Assembly: GCA_964635375.1 (NCBI GenBank)
Contig: CAZWOU010000006.1
Coordinates: 22,175 to 86,174, forward strand
Source of the DNA: CAZMNY01 sp964635375
Lineage (GTDB): Bacteria > Planctomycetota > Planctomycetia > Pirellulales > Pirellulaceae
Length of the DNA: 64,000 nucleotides
Direction: 5' to 3'
A program made the translations under genes and the position numbers. Positions within the stretch are counted from its first letter, which is position 1. Each line of letters opens with the position of its first letter. This document shows positions 36,375 to 45,905 of the stretch, one piece after another. The notes beneath the pieces are model-generated. The model was not told the DNA's origin and ran no database searches. It worked only from the letters and a program-made list of their open reading frames with translations.

Positions 36375-37587
36375 CTAAGCCTCCTGCTGAACGAGCTCAA
36401 GCTGCTCAGCCGAGGACGGTGCGGCCAAGCCGCCGCAGATGTCCGCTTCCCGCCGCATCAGACCGTATAAGTCGTCCAGTCGTCGAGGCGGATCGCTCAC
36501 CAAATCGGTGCTTGCGAATAGAGCGACGGAATCGGCGTCCTTTGGGTCGTAGCCGTGCATGCCCGGCACATGAGTCTCGTTCATGAAACTCGGAGTGATC
36601 AGGGCGCCGGGCTCCAGCAGAAACAGTAGATCGCCATAGCGGCCATCTTCAAAGAACGCACCGTAGCCCCGCAGTTCGTCCTCGCTGAGAATTCGTCCAT
36701 AATCAAGTTCCGTTAACTTGCCGCGAATTCGCAGTTCGGCTTCGTCGGTAAGCGTCCAGATTCGCGCCATGGTTGAGTCGTACATGACCGCGTAGTCCTC
36801 GCCGAACCGCAGGCCCAAAGAGTCGATCTCGGCAACCAAGTCGACGTTCTTCGTGACGTTGGCCATGCCATGATCAGAGAACACATAAAGACGAACTTCG
36901 TCGTATTGCTGCTGGGCCTCGTCCATTAACTTGCGAAACTGACTGTCGTACCATTGAATCTTCTCGGCCACTCGCGGCGATTCGGTCCCTTCCGCGTGCA
37001 TGATGCCATCCAGCTCCGCCAAGTACAGATAGCCAAAACGAATGTCGCCCTCTCGGACCTGCTCAGTCATGGCGGCGATGTTGTGCTGCTCGTTCTTTCG
37101 CCAATCGGACAACGAGAAACGGATATTGTTCTCCCGCAAGTAGTCGAAGATCGTCGGCGTCCTGTTGACCAAACCACCGTGTTCATAAATGTCCCGCTTC
37201 TCCGAATAGTCGAAATAGGGGAGGCGATTGAAGGGAACGTTGTAGATCTGAAAGTAACCGGTGAATCCGTTGACTCTCTGGATCAGTTTGCTCAGTTGCC
37301 GGCGTACTCGGCCCCGTTTGGTAATCGTCCAAGGCAAGAGACTCAACCAACGGCATGGCCCGAAGGGCGACGCCGGCGGGTCGTAGCAGAAGAACGAAAA
37401 GTGGCCGTGCACGTCCGGGAGTTCGCCGGTGATGATCGTCGGATCGCAAGCGCAGGAATAGCCAAGGATGGTCTCCAACGGCTCGGCGGTCTGGAGTCGA
37501 TCGCTGAGGAAGTCATTGTCCTGGAAGATTCGCCAGCCGAAGGCGTCGACGAATGTGGAACAAGGCAAGTTGCTTTTTCTGTGGCAT
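36375..37587 (-). CDS. type I phosphodiesterase/alkaline-phosphatase-superfamily protein, apparent frameshift near the 5' end
   Basis: The main frame (36375-37568, opening at TTG) encodes about 397 aa with VDAFGWRIFQDN at the start (metal-binding Asp region), VFSDHGMANV near residue 225 and MHGYDPKDADS near 340. These are the hallmarks of type I phosphodiesterase/nucleotide pyrophosphatase enzymes. An ATG at 37587 with AGGA upstream reads MPQKKQLALFHI in another frame. That looks like the first strand of this fold and would join VDAFGW if one base were removed near 37552. So the real start is probably 37587 with an indel or sequencing error. It heads the polysaccharide cluster; the function may be lipid or sugar phosphate hydrolysis. 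Confidence 0.75.
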
Positions 37588-37868
37588 GGTTCCTAGCTCG
37601 AATACATAGGCAAAACTCGTGTCATTCGCACGATTGCGCACCGGTCTTCAGACGCGGAAGCGCAAAGTCCACCGAAGGATAGGACACGCCTTGGAGAACG
37701 TCCAACACGGAGCGCCGAACGCCTGAGCTTTCGCAGACTTAGGAGTCTCGTGGGCTAGAAAGTCCAACACGCCGCGCGGATTAGCAGCCATTGGCTCTTA
37801 GCCCGAGTGCTCATTGAGATAGGAACGGCGAGGCGCTCGTTGGACCGGTTGTTGGGATGGCAGGGGTC
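37588..37868. other. 281-bp intergenic region, no gene seen
   Basis: Sequence between the STAS gene and the phosphodiesterase gene, both on the minus strand. I see no convincing gene, hairpin or promoter. The word gtccaacac occurs twice (about 37697 and 37763). Confidence 0.4.
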
Positions 37869-38252
37869 TTACCGTTGCGAGGCCTTGTTCGCGTCGATTT
37901 GAACCAGGTGATGCACACCCAGAATCTCCAGCATGGCGTGGGTTTCACGAGGAATGTTCACCATCGTGATACAGCTGTGCTGGCGATCAGCCGCCTGTAA
38001 GAAACTGATCAGCTGAGCCACGGCGGGGCGTTCGAGCGAAGTGACGTTGGACATATCGAGCACCAGCGGCTCGTCCGCTCGAAGATGCTCGAAAAGACCA
38101 GCCCATTCGCGCTGCGACTGGCTCGGTCCGACAAACGCCGGCGCCATGAGCGTCTTGGGTTTCGGGGCTGTGGGACGCTTCGCCCGCACGTTTTGCGGCT
38201 TGACGGAGCCAACCGTTTGGGGCTCGACCGCTGTCGTGTTTTGCGTTTCCAT
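37869..38252 (-). CDS. STAS-domain protein
   Basis: From ATG 38252 (METQNTTAV) the 127-aa product has a Lys/Pro-rich N-terminal tail (about residues 1-50). A STAS fold follows: PLVLDMSNVTSLERPAVAQL, ISFLQAADRQHSCITMV and ETHAMLEILGVHHLVQI. The Ser in VTSLE fits the phosphorylatable position of anti-anti-sigma factors. It could antagonise an anti-sigma factor, but no partner kinase is adjacent. The upstream TTG/ATG extension to 38267 is possible. Confidence 0.75.
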   Translation of the reverse strand: METQNTTAVEPQTVGSVKPQNVRAKRPTAPKPKTLMAPAFVGPSQSQREWAGLFEHLRADEPLVLDMSNVTSLERPAVAQLISFLQAADRQHSCITMVNIPRETHAMLEILGVHHLVQIDANKASQR

Positions 38253-38364
38253 CCGCCTCGTCCTCACATTCGATACAGACCTAACTCAACTGATAATCCA
38301 CCGTGGGAAACTCTACGTTGTAGAATCGGCGCCGGTGGTAGAGGACCGAGAATCGCCCGACGTT

Positions 38365-39033
38365 TTATTCAGCGGATCTACTGCCAAACGACGACTTGGG
38401 AATCGTGTGATGATGACGAGGTCCGCTGACATTGCGATTGCCGTCAACAAAGAAACGCCATAATTTCTCTGTGGCGGCAGTGATGCCGATCCGCGGCGCT
38501 GAGGCGATTTGAAAAGGCGAAAGGACCTTCTCCTCCGCCACCCACAGTCGGCGCCCACGAAAGAGATTCCATCCATCCAATCGCCGGTCCACATGCATCG
38601 CCTGGCAAAGACGAGCCGGTCCGCTGGTCAGATTATCATGGAAGGCGTCGTCGCGGGCGAGCAACGTCGGAACAACGCTCCCACGGGCTGTTCGCATTTG
38701 CGGAATGCCGGTCGCGGGCTCGATGGCCCGAATCAAAATTCCGCAGGGTGTGATCGACGTTTGCGCAATAACGTTCAGACAGAACTTGGCGTGAATCGTG
38801 TACACATAGGCTCGACCAGGTCCGCCAAACATCGAGGCGTTGCGGCGGGTTCGTCCGCGATAAGCATGGCTCGCCGGGTCGTCGTGGCCCCGGTACGCTT
38901 CTACTTCCACGATCCACCCACTGACCTTGCCGCCCCGCGTGGCGCGGACCAGTCGGCGGCCCAGCAGATCTCGCGCCACATCGATCACGTCGCGATCGTA
39001 GAAGTCCCTGGAAAGCGGCGTCCAATCGGTCAT
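38365..39033 (-). CDS. DNA-3-methyladenine glycosylase (AAG/MPG family)
   Basis: The 222-aa protein matches alkyladenine DNA glycosylase, which excises alkylated or deaminated purines in base excision repair. The family signatures are clear: DFYDRDVIDVARDLLGRRLV, VEVEAYRGHDDPASHAYRG (catalytic Glu), NASMFGGPGRAYVYTIH, GILIRAIEP and SGPARLCQAMHVDR. Length is normal. Start ATG at 39033. Its 3' part and the downstream STAS gene are about 110 bp apart. This is not the Tag or AlkA fold. Confidence 0.92.
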   Translation of the reverse strand: MTDWTPLSRDFYDRDVIDVARDLLGRRLVRATRGGKVSGWIVEVEAYRGHDDPASHAYRGRTRRNASMFGGPGRAYVYTIHAKFCLNVIAQTSITPCGILIRAIEPATGIPQMRTARGSVVPTLLARDDAFHDNLTSGPARLCQAMHVDRRLDGWNLFRGRRLWVAEEKVLSPFQIASAPRIGITAATEKLWRFFVDGNRNVSGPRHHHTIPKSSFGSRSAE

Positions 39034-39141
39034 CTTGCCTGACTGTGGGAAGTGGGAATGCGAACCGCGAATCCAAGACGGGGCTTGGTTCGACGGGCGT
39101 ACGCGATGAAGAGAACCGGGGCCGACAACGGGGCTCTCCGC

Positions 39142-42100
39142 TCAACGGGGTTCCGCGCGTTGTTCGGATCCTCGTTTGCCGAGATTGCCGTAGCGGTGGT
39201 AGTCGACGCACTGACTCTGTTCCTCCACGCACCAGAGCAACTCGAGACGCCCAGCGGCGAGCACTGGCGCCTCGGCGATGAAGACTCCGATCTCGTTAGC
39301 GGCTCGGCGAACGATTTCCGGCGCCAGGCCTTCTCGGCTATACCGCAAGCGATCGGTCTGGTGGTTGGCAACCAGGGCGGCCAGTTCATCATCGGTCTCC
39401 TCGACAAATTCGATTGCCGCTCCCCATGAATCAGTCCAACGATCAAGTTGGCCAACGATTTCCGGCTGATTTTCTGGTGGCGAACTGACCGTCACTCGGC
39501 AGCCCACGATCTTGCCCGCGAACACGCGGGCCAGAATGTCAAACGCCTGATCCTCCTCCGACACGCGAACTCGCAGTTGGTGAATGGGCAAATAGCGTCG
39601 GAAATTGTCCTGGCCCACGAGCCGAAAATGGTCGTGGCGTCTGCCGAACTCTTCGCCCATCCAGAAATCGTAACTCTGGAGCGCTGTCCGCAAGCGACGC
39701 TCGGTGTTCTCGTCGACCAACCGTCCGTCGCCGATTCGCACGATCAGTTCTCGGAGGTCAATGTCGGAAACACTCTGCAGGTCATCGAGGGTGGGAGCGT
39801 CCGCCGTCGTCGGCGTGTCCGAGAAGCTGGAAAGCAACGCGGTATAGTTCGGCCCGCCCGCTTTGACGCCTGGCCCAAATACCGACTTGCCCATTCCACC
39901 AAACGGTTGCCGAAGCACGATCGCACCGGTGGTCGATCGATTGACATAGAGGTTTCCAGCTCGAATTGATTCCAGCCAGAGGGTCTGTTCGCGATCATCG
40001 AGGCTTTCCAAACCGGAGGTGAGACCGTATCCCGATTGGTTCGCCAGTTCGATCGCGTGTTCCAAGTCGTTTGCTCGCATCACGGCCAACACGGGACCAA
40101 ACAGCTCCGTCATGTGGGTGAAGCTGCCGGCGGCGACATCCCATTTGACGCCGGGCGAGACCAAGTGTGGGTTTTCCGCATTCTGTTTCGGTTCCACCAA
40201 CCACGACTCGCCTTCCTGCAATTCCGCCATGCCTCGAGCCAGGTCGCCCGACGGTGGTTGGATGAGCGGGCCCATCTTATTTTCTAACTCCCAGGCCGAG
40301 CCGATGGGCAGGCTGGTCACTGCATCGCAGAGCATTTCGCGGAATGCCTGATCGTGGTAAATCTCGTCTTCGAGAATCAGCAGCGAAGTCGCCGAACATT
40401 TCTGCCCGCTATGGCTGAAGGCCGAGTGCAGCAGATGCTTGATCGCCTGGTCTCGGTCGGCCAAGCCGGTGACGATCGTCGCGTTCTTGCCTCCGGTTTC
40501 CGCCAACAGCCGCATGCTCGGCTTGTTTCGCAACATCGTCAGAGCCGTCTCCGTCCCACCTGTGAACACGACGACATCGACGTCCTCATGGGCCACCAGC
40601 TTTGAACCGACTGTCCCGCCCGGGCAGGGCAGGAATTGAAGCGCCGCCCTCGGCACGCCGGCTCGCCACATCGCTTCGCACATGATGTAGGCCGAAAGCA
40701 CAGTGTCGGAGGCAGGTTTGAGAATCACGGTGTTGCCCGCGGCGAGCGCCGAGGCCACGCCGCCGCAGGGGATCGCGATTGGGAAATTCCACGGCGAGAC
40801 GACGACGACAACGCCTTTGGCTCTCGCCTCGACGCCCTCAAGTTGCTCAAAGTACTCAGCCGTGCGACCGTAGAACTCCAAGAAATCGATAGCTTCCGAG
40901 ATCTCGGGGTCCGACTCAAGCAAGGTCTTGCCGCCGTCGGCCAGCGCTGCCCCCATCAGGTCGCTACGCGAGCGGCGCATCTCCTGGGCCGCTGCCTTCA
41001 GCGTCTGGCAGCGTGAGGCCGCCGAGCGGCCGCGCCAATCAGACTCGTCAAGCTTGGCTGCTTGCACGGCTCGCTCCATGTCCTCGACCGTCGCGAGTTG
41101 GTACCGAGCCACAACGACGCCGGGCCTGGACGGATCGAGGCTGTCGCGCTTCTCGCGTTCCTCAAGAACATCGGCGCCGGCGATCGCAAGCGGAATCTCA
41201 ACGGCATCTTCGCCACAGCGGTTGAACCAGTCTGAAAGCCAACTCGCAACCCACTCCAAGTTCTGCGGAAGGGCAAAGTCCGTATCCGGCTCATTGACAA
41301 ACTCCTTCCATCCAGCATGGCCTGGAATCGATGATTCCGGCGCCGCCGCTCGGTCTTGACGTCGACGAGAGACCGCAGAAACCGCGTCCATTGCTTCTAC
41401 CGAATCCACAAAGGACCGCTCAAGCATCATCCAATCGTCGCTGTCGACTTCAAGTCGAAATGTGTGCCGGAGGAAGTTGTTCTCGCCAGTGTTTTCATCC
41501 AATCGCCGCACTAGATATCCAATGGCGTTGATAAAATGTTCCCGCGCGCAAGCCGGCGCGTAGAGCAACAGATTTTCCGTCAGCTCAAACAACGCTCGTC
41601 GCTGATGATTCGCCATGCCCTCAAGCATTTCGAACTGAACTTGGTCCAAGGCGCCGAGATCGGCTGCGAGAACCAAGGCGTAGGCCGCCTCAAACAGATT
41701 ATGGGTAGCAACGCCAACCCGAACGGCGGCAATGTTCTCGGCCGACAGGGCCTCGTGCAACATCCGTTTGTAGTTCGCATCGGTATGCATCTTGATCGTG
41801 TAAGGCGCCTGCCGCCAACCGGCGTGCGACGCCTCTACCCGCTCCATTTCCATGTTGGCCCCTTTCACAATTCGCAATGTGATGGGAGCCCCTCCCTTGG
41901 CGACGCGCTGTTGCGCCCAGGCGTTCAATCGCCGCTGCATCGAAAACGAGTCGGGAACGTACGCTTGAAGCACAATCCCGGCCGACACCTGTTCCATCCC
42001 AGGGCGGTCGAGGGTCTGTGTGAATGCCTCGTAGGTCAGCTCCATGTCGCGATACTCCTCCATGTCCATGTATACGAACTTGGAGGTCTCTTCGCCGCTC

Positions 42101-42831
42101 GACCGAGTGAACTTGTGGGCTAACGATGACCGGTAAAGCTGCTCCATGCGGTCGCACAGTACGGCAACCGTGTGTTCCTTGGCCAACGTCGAAATCTGTG
42201 AGTAGATTGTCGAAATCTTGACCGAGATGACTTCGATGTCGGGCAGCGCAAGGGCGTCCGCGTACTGTTGCAGGCGGCGCTGAGCCTCCTTTTCTCCCAG
42301 GAGCGCTTCGCCGAGAAAATTGACGTTCATGCGAACGCCTTCGCTGGTCCGCGCCCGCAAGTGCTCGCCCAGTAATGATGGTTCCGCTGGCAAGACGACG
42401 TTCGCCGTTTCCTTTCGCATCTTGTCTTTGACGAGAGGCACGGCAACGCCCGGGAGGTAGCTGCCAAAGCTCTGGAAACCCGCCAACAAGGTGCGATCAA
42501 AAGGGCTAAAGAACCGCGGGATTCCCTGCACGTCTAGAATGTGGATCAGTTGATCAACGGCCCGATAAGCCGTCTGCGATCGAAACGCTTGGTCCGTCAT
42601 CTGCATCAAGGTCGTCTTGTCACTCGGGTTCTGGATCATGCGGTCCAGCTCCGTCTGCTGGCGTCGCTCTTGGGGCGTCTGCAGTTCGCTTGCCCTCTGT
42701 TGAAGTCCGCGGGCTAGGAATAGAGCCTGCCGCACGATTTTGTCAGACCCGCCGGCGTCGACTTGGCCAATTGCTTGCCGAAGCTCGTGGTACGCGTCGC
42801 CGCGATCATGCTTCGTCATGGTCTTTTCCAT
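39142..42831 (-). CDS. putA: bifunctional proline dehydrogenase / delta-1-pyrroline-5-carboxylate dehydrogenase
   Basis: PutA oxidises proline to glutamate in two steps. From ATG 42831 (or 42819) the product is about 1229 aa. The N-terminal half is the FAD-binding PRODH barrel, with a QAYVPDSFSMQRRLNAWAQQ-type stretch and a VRIVKGANMEMER-like region (here LRIVKGANMEMER). The second half is an aldehyde dehydrogenase with VVVVSPWNFPIAIPCGGVAS, LLAETGGKNATIV (catalytic Glu near 778) and HSGQKCSATS (catalytic Cys near 812). A C-terminal extension of about 200 residues is found in larger PutAs. No N-terminal DNA-binding domain is seen, so it is not the repressor type. Confidence 0.93.
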   Translation of the reverse strand: MEKTMTKHDRGDAYHELRQAIGQVDAGGSDKIVRQALFLARGLQQRASELQTPQERRQQTELDRMIQNPSDKTTLMQMTDQAFRSQTAYRAVDQLIHILDVQGIPRFFSPFDRTLLAGFQSFGSYLPGVAVPLVKDKMRKETANVVLPAEPSLLGEHLRARTSEGVRMNVNFLGEALLGEKEAQRRLQQYADALALPDIEVISVKISTIYSQISTLAKEHTVAVLCDRMEQLYRSSLAHKFTRSSGEETSKFVYMDMEEYRDMELTYEAFTQTLDRPGMEQVSAGIVLQAYVPDSFSMQRRLNAWAQQRVAKGGAPITLRIVKGANMEMERVEASHAGWRQAPYTIKMHTDANYKRMLHEALSAENIAAVRVGVATHNLFEAAYALVLAADLGALDQVQFEMLEGMANHQRRALFELTENLLLYAPACAREHFINAIGYLVRRLDENTGENNFLRHTFRLEVDSDDWMMLERSFVDSVEAMDAVSAVSRRRQDRAAAPESSIPGHAGWKEFVNEPDTDFALPQNLEWVASWLSDWFNRCGEDAVEIPLAIAGADVLEEREKRDSLDPSRPGVVVARYQLATVEDMERAVQAAKLDESDWRGRSAASRCQTLKAAAQEMRRSRSDLMGAALADGGKTLLESDPEISEAIDFLEFYGRTAEYFEQLEGVEARAKGVVVVVSPWNFPIAIPCGGVASALAAGNTVILKPASDTVLSAYIMCEAMWRAGVPRAALQFLPCPGGTVGSKLVAHEDVDVVVFTGGTETALTMLRNKPSMRLLAETGGKNATIVTGLADRDQAIKHLLHSAFSHSGQKCSATSLLILEDEIYHDQAFREMLCDAVTSLPIGSAWELENKMGPLIQPPSGDLARGMAELQEGESWLVEPKQNAENPHLVSPGVKWDVAAGSFTHMTELFGPVLAVMRANDLEHAIELANQSGYGLTSGLESLDDREQTLWLESIRAGNLYVNRSTTGAIVLRQPFGGMGKSVFGPGVKAGGPNYTALLSSFSDTPTTADAPTLDDLQSVSDIDLRELIVRIGDGRLVDENTERRLRTALQSYDFWMGEEFGRRHDHFRLVGQDNFRRYLPIHQLRVRVSEEDQAFDILARVFAGKIVGCRVTVSSPPENQPEIVGQLDRWTDSWGAAIEFVEETDDELAALVANHQTDRLRYSREGLAPEIVRRAANEIGVFIAEAPVLAAGRLELLWCVEEQSQCVDYHRYGNLGKRGSEQRAEPR

Positions 42832-43075
42832 TTCTTGTAGGCTCTGGGCTTCTCGCAGCGAGAAATCGGCGATTACGGTATCGCAATGCGCGATTATAGG
42901 CCAGCGGCGGGAAAGTTGGAGTAGACCGTTGTCTGGAGCCTCGCCGGAAACGGCACGCCGAGGCGGGTGCATGGCGCAAGGGGGTGCTCGGGCGGGTACA
43001 ATCTCCCCACCGAATACTTGGCGACTTGGCCAACCACCTCAGATCATGCTTCCCGTCAGCGGCGAAACCCTTCGT

Positions 43076-43681
43076 ATGGCTAAACTCTTCTTCTACTACT
43101 CCGCGATGAACGCGGGCAAGTCAACGACCCTTCTGCAATCGAGTTACAACTACCAAGAACGCGGCATGCAGACGCTGATCCTCAAGCCACGGATCGACGA
43201 TCGCGCAGCGTGCGATTTCGTCGCCTCTAGAATTGGACTTCAAGCCCGAGCCGTGGCATTCGAGCAAATGGACAACCTGTTTGACCTGATTCGCCGCCAC
43301 GTCGACCAGGAGGCTCTGCACTGCGTATTAGTGGATGAGGCCCAGTTTCTGACGAAACGCCAAGTTCAGCAGCTGGGAGACGCGGCCGATTCCCTTGATA
43401 TTCCCGTGCTCGCCTACGGCCTGAGAACGGACTTTTTGGGTAACCTCTTTGAGGGCAGCATGCACCTCTTGGCCTGGGCGGATACTCTCCAAGAGATCAA
43501 AACGATCTGCCACTGTGGTCGCAAAGCGACGATGGTCCTACGCCTCGATGGAAGGGGACAGGTTGTGCGGGGCGGCGAACAGGTGGAAATCGGCGGCAAC
43601 GAGCGATATATCTCGGTCTGTCGCAAGCACCACAAGGAAGGGCGGCCCACCCGCCAGGCGGAACTCCCCTTCCCGGATTGA
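43076..43681 (+). CDS. tdk: thymidine kinase
   Basis: Tdk phosphorylates thymidine to dTMP in the salvage pathway. The 201-aa protein has the P-loop SAMNAGKSTTLLQ at residues 9-21, LVDEAQFLTKRQV (DEAQ) and the structural zinc cysteines ICHCGRKA and VCRKHH, all typical of type II (bacterial) Tdk. The start ATG at 43076 gives MAKLFFYYSAMNAGK. An ATG at 43046 would add ten residues. The length matches E. coli Tdk (about 205 aa). A good promoter for the next gene lies just after its stop. Confidence 0.96.
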   Translation: MAKLFFYYSAMNAGKSTTLLQSSYNYQERGMQTLILKPRIDDRAACDFVASRIGLQARAVAFEQMDNLFDLIRRHVDQEALHCVLVDEAQFLTKRQVQQLGDAADSLDIPVLAYGLRTDFLGNLFEGSMHLLAWADTLQEIKTICHCGRKATMVLRLDGRGQVVRGGEQVEIGGNERYISVCRKHHKEGRPTRQAELPFPD

Positions 43682-43722
43682 GGCCACAAGGGGCATTTTC
43701 CGGCTCGGCGCTTCTTTTTTGC

Positions 43723-43752
43723 TTGACAGAGCGGTCGTTCGTTTCCTACTAT
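43723..43752 (+). promoter_or_regulatory. sigma-70-type promoter for the blaI-like operon
   Basis: TTGACA at 43723-43728 and TACTAT at 43747-43752 are separated by 18 bp. They lie about 150 bp upstream of the BlaI-family gene start. The -35 is perfect and the -10 matches four of six. It is a strong candidate; a BlaI operator would be expected nearby, but I see no clear dyad. Confidence 0.55.
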
Positions 43753-43898
43753 AAAACCAAAACTAAATAACCAAATCCGCATTCGTCGACCAAGTCTCTG
43801 GAGTTGGGCGGCGGTGGGCGGTTGATGCCAACCAGCGGCGGGCTCGATAGCCTGACCCACGGTTTTTGGAACGAGTGTCTTTTGAAGTGCAGGCTCCC

Positions 43899-44282
43899 AT
43901 GGTGAGACCCAAGGCAAAAGAGATTACAGAGCGAGAGCTGGAGGTGATGCACGCCTTCTGGCAACTGGGCGATTCGACGGTGGCCGATGTTCGCGATTGT
44001 CTGGCCGAGTCGGGGCGCGATCTGGCCTACACCACGGTGGCGACATTGGTCCGGATCTTGATGGAGAAGGGGTTCGTCGATCAGACTGACGCGGAACGCC
44101 CTTTTCGTTACCGGCCTAAGCGGACGTTTGAGGATGTTTCCAGCAACATGGTAGGCGAATTGATTAACTCGGTGTTTAGTGGTTCGCGTGAACAGTTGTT
44201 GTTGCGAGTTCTTGATGGGCGAAAGTTGACGCCGGAAGAGCAAGCGGTGTTGGAAGACATCTTGCGTGAGAACCAAGCATGA
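43899..44282 (+). CDS. BlaI/MecI/CopY-family transcriptional repressor
   Basis: From ATG 43899 the 127-aa protein has the winged-helix BlaI fold (ITERELEVMHAFWQLGDSTV, TTVATLVRILMEKGFVDQTD). The C-terminal dimerisation part includes LTPEEQAVLEDIL. Repressors of this family are cleaved or inactivated when the paired M56 sensor is triggered. The upstream in-frame TTG (43866) lacks support. The stop overlaps the next gene as ATGA, confirming the pair. The promoter 43723-43752 lies upstream. Confidence 0.9.
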   Translation: MVRPKAKEITERELEVMHAFWQLGDSTVADVRDCLAESGRDLAYTTVATLVRILMEKGFVDQTDAERPFRYRPKRTFEDVSSNMVGELINSVFSGSREQLLLRVLDGRKLTPEEQAVLEDILRENQA

Positions 44283-45637
44283 CCGAATTCGGTGTGACAT
44301 TGACGTGGTGCGCGGGGCAAGTCGCCATCATCGGCGCCCTCGCGGCGGTTGCGCATTACATGCTACGCAGTTGTGGCCGGTCGACGGCGCCAGTGGTGTT
44401 TCTGACGACTTTGGTGGTTTCGATTTGGTTCGCTGGGAGCGCGTTTGGCCCCTGGCCAAGTTACCTGGACTTCTTCGATTCAGAAGAAATCGCGAAGCTA
44501 GTCAATCCGAATCTGGAAACGGAGTCGAGCGTTTTCGCGCCGTCTGATCAACAGCCGATATCAACAATACTGCTCGATACGCTCCGAACGTCGCTACTCG
44601 AGTTGGCTCCCGCGCGATCGCGTTCGTTGATCGCGACATGGCCGTGGGCTCAAGTCGTTTGCATGCTTTTCTGTTTGGGACTCACGATCGGCGGCCTGCA
44701 GTTGGTGGTTGGGTTGGCGGTTGTGCGAACACGTCTTCGCCGCAGCCATCCGTTGCGGGATCGAAGCTTGGTTCGTATGGTCGAGCAATTGCGAGATGAG
44801 ATGAATTGCCAGCGATCGGTGGAGTTGCGAGTTTCCTACGATCTGGCGACTGCGGCGACAGTCGGTTGGTCCCAGCCAGTGATTCTGCTTCCCGCAGATT
44901 GGCGTCGCTGGGCGACTCAGGAACGACGGGCCGTGTTGGCCCACGAGATGGCCCATATCGTTCACAACGATTACCTGGCCGTCCTCCTGTCTCAGGTCGG
45001 TCTGGCGCTCCATTTCTACCACCCCGTCGTTCATTGGATTTCGGCTCGAATGCGGTTGGAGCAAGAGTTCGCTGCCGACGCAGTTGCCGCTGAATATGCG
45101 GGCGGGAGACGCGAATATCTGCGAACGCTGGCGCGACTTGCACTGCGGCAGTCGGACGAATCGGGATTGGGGCTGGCTCGCGCCTTTTTGTCGGAACGGA
45201 ACTCGTTCTTAGAGCGGATGAAGATGTTGCGGGATTCGCGGCGAACGACGAAGCCCCTATCGACCGCGAAACAGGCCTTGTTGGTCGCCCTGCTCCTGTT
45301 TTTTGGGCTCATGGTTTCCGCTGTCCGCGGCCCCAGTTCGAGCCAAGTATGGGCGTCCTCCCTGCTACGTGCGCCCTCAGCCCGTTACGCCAATCTTGAA
45401 CCGGTCAGCATTGGCGAACCAGCTCTGATTGCCGGCAAGAACTGCGACACTTCGCCGAATGAAAGATGCCCCGATGCTCGCAAGCGATCGGCGGACGGGA
45501 CCACGAATCGCAGGGCGTCCGTTGGAGTCGAAAGGGACCAAGTCAGCCTGACGACGAAGCGAGAAGCTCGCCTGCGAGATCAGTTGAAACGAGAACCCTT
45601 GTCGCCGAACAGCGACAGCGAGAGGAGACGACGTTGA
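44279..45637 (+). CDS. BlaR1-type M56 family metallopeptidase (sensor without a penicillin-binding domain)
   Basis: The 452-aa membrane protein has several N-terminal helices and the zinc site RAVLAHEMAHIVHNDYLA near residue 222 (HEMAH), then FHPV-type YHPVVHWISARMRLEQEFAADA with the third-ligand Glu near 261. A late membrane helix (ALLVALLLFFGLMVSAVRG) leads to a charged tail. This is the protease half of BlaR1/MecR1. The extracellular penicillin-binding domain is absent, so the signal is not beta-lactam binding. It probably cleaves or inactivates the co-encoded BlaI repressor, but the trigger is unknown. Confidence 0.88.
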   Translation: MTEFGVTLTWCAGQVAIIGALAAVAHYMLRSCGRSTAPVVFLTTLVVSIWFAGSAFGPWPSYLDFFDSEEIAKLVNPNLETESSVFAPSDQQPISTILLDTLRTSLLELAPARSRSLIATWPWAQVVCMLFCLGLTIGGLQLVVGLAVVRTRLRRSHPLRDRSLVRMVEQLRDEMNCQRSVELRVSYDLATAATVGWSQPVILLPADWRRWATQERRAVLAHEMAHIVHNDYLAVLLSQVGLALHFYHPVVHWISARMRLEQEFAADAVAAEYAGGRREYLRTLARLALRQSDESGLGLARAFLSERNSFLERMKMLRDSRRTTKPLSTAKQALLVALLLFFGLMVSAVRGPSSSQVWASSLLRAPSARYANLEPVSIGEPALIAGKNCDTSPNERCPDARKRSADGTTNRRASVGVERDQVSLTTKREARLRDQLKREPLSPNSDSERRRR

Positions 45638-45730
45638 TTGAATAGCGTCGACTAGAAGACAGTCTGTGAATCAATTGCCCGACGGTCGGGCGGTTGTTTG
45701 CACGTCAGCTCGGCCAGGCGCGTGCAAAGA

Positions 45731-45781
45731 CGGGTGGCCAGGTACCGCGTCAAGGGTCGGCGGTGGGATCCTGGCCACCCG
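45731..45781. terminator. 12-bp inverted repeat between convergent genes
   Basis: cgggtggccagg at 45731-45742 and its perfect complement cctggccacccg at 45770-45781 flank a 27-base loop. It is followed by T-rich sequence. It sits between the convergent M56 gene and rsmG, so a bidirectional terminator is plausible; the loop is longer than usual, and a dispersed palindromic repeat is the alternative. Confidence 0.5.
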
Positions 45782-45905
45782 TTCACTTTTCTTGTTGCCC
45801 TCATTATCCGCCACTCAGCGGCTCTTGGCAATCATTCCGTTCCTGCCAGTGGCGTTTTCCCGCTACAGATAGATCTGGCCAAGTGGCTCCGTCAGGTCGG
45901 CCCCG

